From the NCBI GenBank assembly GCA_023700825.1, contig JAMPYE010000040.1, forward strand, positions 1 to 15,218: DNA of 15,218 nt, read 5' to 3'. The stretch is from Thermoanaerobaculia bacterium (GTDB taxonomy: Bacteria > Acidobacteriota > Thermoanaerobaculia > Gp7-AA8). The notes below the pieces were generated by a model. The model searched no databases. It was not told the origin of the DNA and was given only the letters and a program-made list of their open reading frames with translations. Positions 1-6,007 of this stretch are shown piece by piece. Every line of letters begins with the position of its first letter. Within the stretch, counting starts at the first letter, position 1. Both the position numbers and the translations under genes were made by a program.

Positions 1-236
1 ATCGCCTCGAGCGCCGTCGGCTCGATCATGACGTCTTTCTCGAACTGGCGGTTCTTCTGGTGAATGCGTTGCTGGTACTCGATCAGGCTCGCATGCCCCG
101 ACTCCTCACGGCTCAATTTCGCGAAGAGCTGCGACGCCTCCTTGTCGGCCGAGAAGCGATCCGCCCACGTTCCGTAGAGCGCAGCGAGCTCCCGTTCGAG
201 CTCGATCATGGGACGAAATGCGTGACTGATCAGCAT
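1..236 (-). CDS. Rubrerythrin/ferritin-like di-iron protein, N-terminal part (3' end outside window)
   Basis: About 78 N-terminal residues are visible before the frame leaves the left edge without a stop. The first helix carries E14 and Y21, seven residues apart (ELERELAALY), matching the Glu...Tyr spacing of rubrerythrin helix 1. The second helix carries E44-E45-S-G-H48, an ExxH iron-ligand motif, within LFAKLSREESGH. Ferritin-like proteins of this kind bind a non-haem di-iron centre in a four-helix bundle and usually deal with peroxide or iron stress; the exact role here is inferred. I chose the ATG at 236 because GAGG lies eight bases upstream and an in-frame TGA lies further upstream with no ATG or GTG between. 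No signal peptide is seen, so it is probably cytoplasmic. It was not in the supplied ORF calls because it is truncated. The other two ligand helices lie outside the window, so the subfamily cannot be fixed. Confidence 0.75.
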   Translation of the reverse strand, partial: MLISHAFRPMIELERELAALYGTWADRFSADKEASQLFAKLSREESGHASLIEYQQRIHQKNRQFEKDVMIEPTALEA

Positions 237-254
237 CGTGACGGCCTCAGTGGT

Positions 255-272
255 GAGAATTCGCGAATTCTC
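255..272. promoter_or_regulatory. Perfect 18-bp palindrome upstream of the ferritin-like gene
   Basis: The sequence GAGAATTCGCGAATTCTC equals its own reverse complement over all 18 bases. It sits 19-36 nt upstream of the ATG at 236, just ahead of the putative ribosome binding site, in the 179-nt gap after the ankyrin gene. GTGAGA at 253-258 and TCTCAC at 271-276 add a second, slipped register of symmetry. It is AT-richer than its surroundings. The place and symmetry fit an operator for a dimeric repressor, or a 5'-leader hairpin. I do not recognise it as the box of a named regulator, and no convincing -35/-10 pair was found next to it. Confidence 0.5.
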
Positions 273-415
273 TCACACCCGGCGCGAGCCAGGCAGGTTC
301 CGCCCATCGAACTGGAAACGCCTCGGGGTCCGGGGTCACGGCCAGAGCATCGACGGGGCGACGTCGAGGCGCTCCCGATGCCGTTCGCAGGCCAGGCTCC
401 CCGCGGACGCGGAAG

Positions 416-904
416 TCAGTAACTGGGCCGAGAACCCGGGGTTGCCCCCGGTTTGCGCACGCCTCCGGCTGCTTCGAGAAGCGCCGCCGTGGACTCTTTT
501 CGATTCGACCGCGCGACGTCGAGCGCGGTGCCGCAGCCTGCAACCGTGTTGACGCCGGCCCCTCGCGCGAGCAGGAGGCGCGCCATCGCGTCGTCGCCGC
601 GGCCAGAGGCGGCCATCAGCGCGGTCACGCCCGACGCGTCGGCGGAGTCGGGCAGGGCGCCCGCGTCGAGCAGGCACTCGGCGGTCTCGAGCCGACCCGC
701 CCACGCTGCTGCGTAAAGCGGAGTCGAGCCCGTGTCCCTAGAGTTCGGATCGGCGCCAATCGCGAGAAGCGCCTTCGCGACGCCTGCGTCGCCTCGCATC
801 GCCGCGTGGACGAGCAGCTCCTGCCGGCGCTGGTACGCCATGACGGCGACGATCGCGACTGCGACCGACAGCGCGATCGCGAACCTGGCTCTCGTCGAGG
901 GCAT
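416..904 (-). CDS. Small membrane-anchored or secreted ankyrin-repeat protein
   Basis: This is a 162-residue protein. Residues 8-23 (FAIALSVAVAIVAVMA) are hydrophobic after a basic start, so it is a signal anchor or uncleaved signal; no lipobox is seen. The rest is about four ankyrin repeats from residue 30 onward, with the typical pattern of a TPL-like turn, AA..G...A..LL and GAD/GA turns (for example STPLYAAAWAGRLETAECLLDAGA and VTALMAASGRGDDAMARLLLARGA). Ankyrin repeats bind partner proteins and have no catalysis, so the partner is unknown; it most likely acts on the extracytoplasmic side. AGGAGGG at 909-915 lies four bases upstream of the ATG, supporting the start. It follows the Mo-hydroxylase large subunit on the same strand with an 89-nt gap that contains a strong hairpin, so co-transcription is possible but may be attenuated. 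The C-terminus ends shortly after the last repeat and is not visibly truncated. Confidence 0.82.
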   Translation of the reverse strand: MPSTRARFAIALSVAVAIVAVMAYQRRQELLVHAAMRGDAGVAKALLAIGADPNSRDTGSTPLYAAAWAGRLETAECLLDAGALPDSADASGVTALMAASGRGDDAMARLLLARGAGVNTVAGCGTALDVARSNRKESTAALLEAAGGVRKPGATPGSRPSY

Positions 905-923
905 CGATCCCTCCTGTTGCGGC

Positions 924-971
924 GGCGGCTCCTGCGGCGCCGATCATCGATCGTCGCCGGCGGGAGCCGCC
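924..971 (-). other. Long inverted repeat (hairpin) between the Mo-hydroxylase and ankyrin genes
   Basis: Bases 924-932 pair perfectly with 963-971 (GGCGGCTCC/GGAGCCGCC). Pairing continues inward: 933-935 with 960-962, 936-939 with 955-958 (G959 bulged), and 941-945 with 949-953 (one mismatch at 940/954), closing on the 3-nt loop ATC. That is about 21 pairs with one bulge and one mismatch. In the minus-strand transcript it begins 22 nt after the large-subunit stop and ends 8 nt before the ankyrin ribosome binding site. There is no U-tract after it, so it is not a classic intrinsic terminator. A 3'-end stabiliser, an attenuator or a processing site are the likely options. Confidence 0.5.
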
Positions 972-993
972 AGTCATTTCCGGCACGGCGCCG

Positions 994-3120
994 TCATCCT
1001 GCGGCCGGTTCCTTCGCCTTCGGTGCTCGAATTGCCGCGAGCAGTCGCTCCGGCGTCATCGGCAGGCGGTCGACGCGCGCGCCGCACGCGTCGAAGACTG
1101 CGTTTGCGATGACCGCGCCCATCGGCACGATTGCCGGCTCGCCGCCTCCCTGCGGCGCGAGCTCGTCGTTCTTCACGAGGACCGTCTCGATCTTCGGTAC
1201 CCACGAGAAGAGCGGAAGCTTGTAGCTGTCGAAGTTCTTGTCGAGGATCTTCCCTCCCTCGAATCGAAGCTCTTCGCTGAAGACGTAACCGAGGCCCATC
1301 GTGATGCAGCCTTCGACCTGCATCGTCGCGCCGTCGGGATTGACGACGACGCCCATGTCCTGCGCGCAGACGACGCGCTCGACTTTCACCGTGCCGGTCG
1401 CCTCGTCGACCTTCACGAAGGCGACGAGCGCGGCGTAGGTGCCGGCGTCGATGCCGCAGGCGATCGCGCGTCCCTGTCCGCTCGGGCCCGGCGCCGCCTT
1501 CCAGCCGGCGGCGCCCGCCGCGGCCTTGAGCACGCGCCTCATCCGCTCGTCCTTGGTGTTCCTGAGCCGGAACTCGAGCGGGTCGATCCCCGCCGCGGCC
1601 GCCATGACGTCGATCTGCGACTCCCTCGCGAAGACGTTCGTGTTGGCGCCGGGAGCGCGCCACGGGCCGACGGCAAAGAGGTGCGTGTCGGCGCCCGCGC
1701 CGCGCCAGGCGCCGAAGACGCGGACGCGAGCGTTAGGCGCATCATAGAAGACCTCGGTCGAGCGTGCGCCCGCGAAGTACACGTCGTACTCCCAGAGCGT
1801 GATCCGCCCCTCCGCGTCGACCGCGGACGCGATCTTCACGACGGCGGCGGGATCGAAGGTGTCGTAGAAGAACTCCTCCTCGCGCGTCCACTCGACCTGC
1901 ACCGGCTTGCCGACGATCTTCGCGAGGCGTGCCGCCTCGACTGCCTGCGGAGCGCTCGACTTCCCACCGAAGCCGCCGCCGACGTAGGGCGTGATCAGGC
2001 GGACGTTCGCCGGGTCGAAGCCGATCGCGCTCGCCACGGCGTCGCGTGTCGGGAAGGGCGTCTGCGTCGCGGCCCAGACCGTGGCCTTGCCGTCTTTCAC
2101 TTCGGCGAGCGCCGCGTGCGGCTCGATCGGCGCGTGCGCCTTGTAGCCGCTGCGCCACGTCAGCTCGAAGAGCTTCGCCGCATCCTTGCGTGCCGCCGCG
2201 AGGTCGCCGCGCGTGTCGCGCACGTCCGGCTCGGGCGCCTTCTTCACGAGGTAGTCGAAGATCGAGTCCTGGTCGACGTCGACCTTTCGCACCTCCCACT
2301 TCGCGACGATCGTCTGCAGGGCCTGGCCCGCCGTCTCCGGGTCGGCGTGGAGCACGGCGACGAGCCCGTCCTGGTTGACGAGGGTCAGCCCTTCGACTTT
2401 TTCGGCCCTCGCCGTGTCGACGCTGACGAGCTTCGCGCCGTGCGCCGGTGGGCGGAGGATGCGGGCGGAGAGCATGCCCGGGAGGGTGATGTCGGCCGCG
2501 TACTTCGCGCGCCCCGTCACCTTCTCGACGCCGTCCATGCGCTTCGGCGAGCGTCCCATCACCTTGAACTCGGCGACCGAGCGGAGCACCGCCTTCTCGT
2601 CGAGGGTGCGGGTGATGGCCTGGCCCTTCGCGAGCTGGCCGTAGGTCAGCTTCCTCGAGGCATCGCCCTTCACCGACACGATTCCATCGTCGACGACGAG
2701 CTGTTCCCTCGGCACTCCGAGCTTCTCCGACGCGAGCTGCATGAGAATCAGCCGCGCCTCGGCGCAGGCGGCACGCAGCGCCGGTCCGAACATCCGCGTC
2801 GTCAGTGAGCCGAAGGTCCCCATGTCCCACGGGCACTTGTCGGTGTCACCGAGGATCATCTCGATGCGTCCGAGAGAGACGCCTAACTCTTCGGCCGCCA
2901 TCTGCGCCTGCGACGTCATCACGCCCTGGCCCATCTCGATCTTCCCCGAGAAGACCGTGATGCGGCCGTCCGGGGCGATGTGAAGGTAGGCGTTGACGTC
3001 GGTGGGGTACTGACGCTGCTGCGCGAAGAGCTCCGAGGGGCTCGTGGTGAGGAGCACGACGATGCCGCCGCCGAGCAGCTTCACGAACTCGCGGCGGTCG
3101 AGGTTGAGCGAGGTGGTCAT
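994..3120 (-). CDS. Molybdopterin-binding large subunit of an IorB-like molybdenum hydroxylase, Tat-exported
   Basis: This 708-residue protein belongs to the xanthine dehydrogenase superfamily, closest in layout to the isoquinoline 1-oxidoreductase beta subunit. It binds the molybdenum cofactor and hydroxylates an aldehyde or N-heterocycle; the substrate cannot be read from sequence. The N-terminus has a twin-arginine signal (DRREFVKLLGGG, residues 8-19, then a hydrophobic stretch to about 28, with possible cleavage near FAQ at 32-34). Visible family motifs are MGQG (63-66), the cofactor-binding VGGGFGGK (380-387), WRAPGANT (487-494) and GGGEP (658-662), whose E661 is the expected catalytic glutamate. 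Length is close to the family norm. The start is the ATG at 3120, overlapping the TGA of the small-subunit gene (ATGA), which implies translational coupling. The frame stays open upstream to 3717, but that part overlaps the small subunit and looks non-protein-like. No XdhC-type maturation factor or cytochrome c partner is in view. Confidence 0.9.
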   Translation of the reverse strand: MTTSLNLDRREFVKLLGGGIVVLLTTSPSELFAQQRQYPTDVNAYLHIAPDGRITVFSGKIEMGQGVMTSQAQMAAEELGVSLGRIEMILGDTDKCPWDMGTFGSLTTRMFGPALRAACAEARLILMQLASEKLGVPREQLVVDDGIVSVKGDASRKLTYGQLAKGQAITRTLDEKAVLRSVAEFKVMGRSPKRMDGVEKVTGRAKYAADITLPGMLSARILRPPAHGAKLVSVDTARAEKVEGLTLVNQDGLVAVLHADPETAGQALQTIVAKWEVRKVDVDQDSIFDYLVKKAPEPDVRDTRGDLAAARKDAAKLFELTWRSGYKAHAPIEPHAALAEVKDGKATVWAATQTPFPTRDAVASAIGFDPANVRLITPYVGGGFGGKSSAPQAVEAARLAKIVGKPVQVEWTREEEFFYDTFDPAAVVKIASAVDAEGRITLWEYDVYFAGARSTEVFYDAPNARVRVFGAWRGAGADTHLFAVGPWRAPGANTNVFARESQIDVMAAAAGIDPLEFRLRNTKDERMRRVLKAAAGAAGWKAAPGPSGQGRAIACGIDAGTYAALVAFVKVDEATGTVKVERVVCAQDMGVVVNPDGATMQVEGCITMGLGYVFSEELRFEGGKILDKNFDSYKLPLFSWVPKIETVLVKNDELAPQGGGEPAIVPMGAVIANAVFDACGARVDRLPMTPERLLAAIRAPKAKEPAAG

Positions 3121-3593
3121 GACCTGCCTCCCTTTGCGCCCGCGACCTCCTCGATCGCGGCGATGATCCGCTGGTGCGCGCCGCAGCGACAGAGGTTGTC
3201 CTCCATGCCGTCGATGATCTCCTCGCGCGAGAGCGTCTTCTTCTCCTTCGTCAGTGCGTACGCGTTCATCAGCATCCCGGAGGTGCAATAGCCGCACTGG
3301 AAGGCTCCGTGTTCGATGAAGGCGCGCTGGAGCGGATGAAGCCGGTCGCCCTTCGCGAGCCCTTCGATGGTGATGACGTCCTTGCCCTGGATTTCGGCGA
3401 GGGTCGTGACGCAGGAGCGGACCGCCTTGCCGTCGACGACGACGGTGCACGACCCGCACTCGCCGATGCCGCAGCCATAATGGGTACCGGTTAGGCCGAG
3501 GTCCGTGCGAAGCGCGCGCAGCAGGGTGCGCTCCGGGTTGTAGGGGAGTGTGGCCGGCTTTCCGTTGAGCCGGAACCGTATCTCTGTCGCCAT
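3117..3593 (-). CDS. [2Fe-2S] small subunit of an IorA-like molybdenum hydroxylase
   Basis: This 158-residue protein carries both iron-sulfur clusters of the enzyme. The N-terminal plant-ferredoxin-type domain has C41, C46, C49 and C61 (CGIGECGSC, then RSC). The C-terminal helical domain has C100 and C103 (CGYC) and C135 and C137 (CRC), the usual ligands of the second cluster next to the molybdopterin. It passes electrons from the Mo site to an outside acceptor. Length and motif spacing are normal for the family. AGGAGG at 3601-3606 lies seven bases upstream of the ATG at 3593, a strong start signal. It has no export signal of its own, so it is presumably carried out with the folded large subunit through the Tat system; this is established for related enzymes and inferred here. 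It overlaps the large-subunit gene by four bases. No FAD (CoxM-type) subunit is nearby, which fits the two-subunit IorAB class rather than the three-subunit xanthine or CO dehydrogenase class. Confidence 0.93.
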   Translation of the reverse strand: MATEIRFRLNGKPATLPYNPERTLLRALRTDLGLTGTHYGCGIGECGSCTVVVDGKAVRSCVTTLAEIQGKDVITIEGLAKGDRLHPLQRAFIEHGAFQCGYCTSGMLMNAYALTKEKKTLSREEIIDGMEDNLCRCGAHQRIIAAIEEVAGAKGGRS

Positions 3594-3606
3594 CAGTTCT
3601 CCTCCT

Positions 3607-3625
3607 GGCCGGATCGCCTCCGGCC
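3607..3625 (-). other. Small hairpin in the junction before the [2Fe-2S] subunit gene
   Basis: GGCCGGA (3607-3613) and TCCGGCC (3619-3625) are perfect 7-bp arms around a 5-nt loop. On the minus-strand transcript the hairpin begins six nt after the stop of the TIM-barrel gene and directly abuts the AGGAGG of the small subunit. No T-tract follows, so termination is unlikely. It could influence mRNA stability or the relative translation of the two genes. Confidence 0.35.
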
Positions 3626-3631
3626 TGTCCT

Positions 3632-5806
3632 TCAGGGCAAGGCTCGTAATTCGTGGTACGCCACGCCGTCTGCGGGAACGCCGGAGCGGCGTGCGAGCTC
3701 GAGCGACTCGTCGACAACGGCGCGAATCTCCTCCGCCGTCCTTCCGAAGAACGTGATCTTCGATGGCGGGGCGCTATCGCTCGGTTCCGCTGCGACGATG
3801 CGATAGCCGTTCGCCTTCAGCCAGCGCAGCTCGCTCTCGGTGGCCGACGTGGTGAAGAGGGAGTAGCCGCCGGGACCCTGCACGGGGAGTGCAACGGCGG
3901 CCTTGCCCGGAGTCGCGGCAGGTCCCGCGAGCGCCGCGTCCCAGCCCTCCTCGAGCGGAAGCTTGATCGTCTCGATGCCGAGGCGCACCGGTTTGCCGAG
4001 CTCGCGCCCGAGAGCGAGCTCGGAGAGCGCGGTGGAGGTCAGTCCGTCGGCGCCGTCCGCGCGGGTCCGGTACGACATCACTCCGATCCCGTCGGAGATC
4101 CGGAAGAGCTCGCGCAGCAGGTCGGCCTTCGCGCAGCCGGCGCGCTCGCCCGTCTCGACCGTCGTCTCCTCGGTGGAGTCGTACCAGAACGGGATGTCGA
4201 GCCAGAGAGGGAGCGCCCCGAGGATTTTCTTTGTGCCGGTGAGGCCTTCGACGAGCGACGCGGCGAGCTCCGGGCGCCTGCGCCCGCCCCAGGTGGGCAG
4301 CAGGTAGGGCTCGATGTCGAGGTGGATCGCGTCGAAGCGCGCTTCCTCCGGTTGCGCGGCATTGTAGTCGCGCACCGACCGTGCGAGCGCCAGCAACTCG
4401 TCGCGCGATTCGGGCAGCGCGAGCCACGCCGCGCCGTCGAGCGCGTGCGCCTTGACGCCTTTGCGGTGCAGCTCGCCGATGACGCCGGCGAGCGCGGCGC
4501 TCCGGGGCTCGTCGTTCCAGTCACCGAGGCTCTTGTCGCCTTCCTGGTGCGGGAGCTGGAGGTACACCTCCGTCAACTTCCACCGGTCGATGGTCGCGAG
4601 CAGCCGCTGCCGCCACTCCGAGCCGGGCGCGTAGAGCTCCTTCGTGTTCCAGACCCAGAGGCCGGCCTTCGGGGAGCCTTCGGGCGCGGGGCCGGCCGCG
4701 CTCACGAACACCGGGGGAGCGCTACCGGCCTTGCCGAGAACGACGATCTCCTCGAGCTCGAGCGTTCCGCTTCCCGCCTTCGTCAGGTCGATCACGAGCG
4801 ACCGGAGCTTCGAGAGGTCGAGCGTCGAATCGGGGAGCGGGAGCACGCGGAGCCAGGTTCCGTCCGGGTCGGCCGCACCTTCGAGAGTCCCGACGACGAC
4901 GCTCGCGTCGTTCTTCGCGCCCTTGTCGTCGCTGATCTTGACGATGCCGCGCGGAATGCCGCGCCCGCGGATCGCAATCGACGCCAGGCCGCGCGCGTCG
5001 GCACCCGCCTCCGGGTCGTCGAGCCACGAGGCCGGGGCGAGCGAGAGCCAGAAGCCGCCGTAGCTCTTCGCATCGTCGAGGTTCGCGGTAATCGCGAGAC
5101 GCGTCGACGCGGCGTCGCGCACTCGCTCTCCCCAGACCTTCGCGCCGCGGCCCGCGAAGAACCCGAAGCGGTTGCCGAGCGGCTCGATCGGCCCGGCCTC
5201 GAAGTCGGCGACCCGAGCGGGGAACGCCATCGCCGCGGGAGCTTTGCGAACCGTGGGGCAACGCGACGCGCGCTCCTGCAACTCGCGGATCGAGCCGGCG
5301 CGTAGCCGGCCGCGCTGTCCCCGCGAGATGTGGATTTCCCGGACTCCTTCGAGCGACGGAACGCCCCAGGCGCCTAACGGAAGCGGCACGACGGCCCACG
5401 AATCGGAGAGCGTCGCGGGGAGCGCGACGACGTCGACGGCCGGCGGCGCGTCCAGGGGCGGTGTGATCGCGAGCGCCGACGGATCGGCACCCGGCGGGAG
5501 CGGCAGCCAGAGCCCGTCGGTGACCGGGTCGGCGCCGGACAGGAGCGCCGTGGCCCCGCGCCGGAAATCGCCGAGCTCGACGGTGCGGCCGTGGAGACCG
5601 GCGGCGCGAACGCGCAGCCAGGTGCGGGATGCGGTTTGGGGCGCGCTCTGCGACGGGGTCTGCAGCGACGTTTGCGGCGAGGCTTGCGAGGTCAGGAGCA
5701 GGGTTGCGGTCGCGAGCAGGGCAACTGGGATCGGCTTTCGCCCGCCCGGCGCCCGGTGCGCACCCCGGAGCGATTCGACAGGCAGCCTCCGGTGTATGAG
5801 AGCCAT
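3632..5806 (-). CDS. Secreted GH18-like TIM-barrel protein with N-terminal carbohydrate-binding-like domain
   Basis: This is a 724-residue protein that I cannot assign to a named gene. Residues 22-42 are a hydrophobic signal segment after a basic stretch, followed by a Gln/Ser/Pro/Thr-rich linker to about 60. Residues about 198-358 look like a beta-sandwich binding module of the CBM11/CIA30 sort (ADFEAG, then GGFWLSLAP, IAIRGRG and the terminal LELEEIVVLG). Residues about 380-724 look like a TIM barrel: GLWVWN (382-387), FDAIHLDIEP (491-500), IGVMSYR (574-580) and LGIETIK (609-615) match the order of core strands in GH18-type enzymes. D492, D497 and E499 fit a DxxDxDxE catalytic line, but H495 replaces one Asp. 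It may cleave or only bind a polysaccharide or peptidoglycan-like polymer. The start is the ATG at 5806, chosen for GGAGAGG upstream and the signal peptide right after it; the longer open frame to 6067 would cross the divergent promoter. The Mo-hydroxylase genes follow after 38 nt, so they are probably co-transcribed. Confidence 0.7.
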   Translation of the reverse strand: MALIHRRLPVESLRGAHRAPGGRKPIPVALLATATLLLTSQASPQTSLQTPSQSAPQTASRTWLRVRAAGLHGRTVELGDFRRGATALLSGADPVTDGLWLPLPPGADPSALAITPPLDAPPAVDVVALPATLSDSWAVVPLPLGAWGVPSLEGVREIHISRGQRGRLRAGSIRELQERASRCPTVRKAPAAMAFPARVADFEAGPIEPLGNRFGFFAGRGAKVWGERVRDAASTRLAITANLDDAKSYGGFWLSLAPASWLDDPEAGADARGLASIAIRGRGIPRGIVKISDDKGAKNDASVVVGTLEGAADPDGTWLRVLPLPDSTLDLSKLRSLVIDLTKAGSGTLELEEIVVLGKAGSAPPVFVSAAGPAPEGSPKAGLWVWNTKELYAPGSEWRQRLLATIDRWKLTEVYLQLPHQEGDKSLGDWNDEPRSAALAGVIGELHRKGVKAHALDGAAWLALPESRDELLALARSVRDYNAAQPEEARFDAIHLDIEPYLLPTWGGRRRPELAASLVEGLTGTKKILGALPLWLDIPFWYDSTEETTVETGERAGCAKADLLRELFRISDGIGVMSYRTRADGADGLTSTALSELALGRELGKPVRLGIETIKLPLEEGWDAALAGPAATPGKAAVALPVQGPGGYSLFTTSATESELRWLKANGYRIVAAEPSDSAPPSKITFFGRTAEEIRAVVDESLELARRSGVPADGVAYHELRALP

Positions 5807-6007
5807 CGCGTCCTCTCCTGTTCTTCGTGGTCGATCATATCGCCGGGGAGCCGCGGAGGGGGCGGTATCCGACCGGGTGGGTTGGCGCGGCCCAGCCTGA
5901 ACACCCGCCGTTTCCGACTCGTTGCACGCGAATCGTCGCGGAGAGTCGTAGTATCTGCCCCGATCATCGCGCCCGGCCCACGGGGCGACATTCGAGAGGA
6001 TCCATCC
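5807..6007. promoter_or_regulatory. Divergent promoter region between the TIM-barrel gene and the M13 peptidase gene
   Basis: This is the only divergent gap in the window, so it must hold promoters for both directions. On the minus strand TATGAT (complement of 5834-5839) matches five of six bases of a TATAAT -10 box and would give a leader of about 20 nt. On the plus strand TAGTAT (5949-5954) matches four of six and would give a leader of about 47 nt. Neither has a clear TTGACA at the right spacing; TTGCAC upstream of the plus-strand box is too far, at 21 bases. GAGAGG at 5994-5999 is the ribosome binding site for the ATG at 6008. The boxes were read by eye and are tentative. Confidence 0.35.

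Noticed and set aside
435..454. CG-rich inverted repeat near the ankyrin gene 3' end, as a terminator
   Set aside because: It lies inside the coding frame, pairing is imperfect, and no T run follows.
1681..2808. A 375-codon plus-strand open frame antisense to the Mo-hydroxylase large subunit
   Set aside because: Composition is low-complexity Arg/Asp/Leu, there is no motif or ribosome binding site, and the opposite strand carries a complete recognised enzyme.
3121..3717. Upstream extension of the Mo-hydroxylase large subunit
   Set aside because: It overlaps the [2Fe-2S] subunit in another frame and would bury the Tat signal; the ATGA-coupled start at 3120 is normal for these operons.
3653..5305. 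A 550-codon plus-strand open frame antisense to the TIM-barrel gene
   Set aside because: Arg/Glu-rich shadow frame without any domain; the minus-strand frame has a signal peptide and barrel motifs.
5591..6007. N-terminal extension of the M13 peptidase to an upstream ATG at 5591
   Set aside because: It would cross the divergent intergenic region and overlap the TIM-barrel gene; the ATG at 6008 has a ribosome binding site and a signal peptide.
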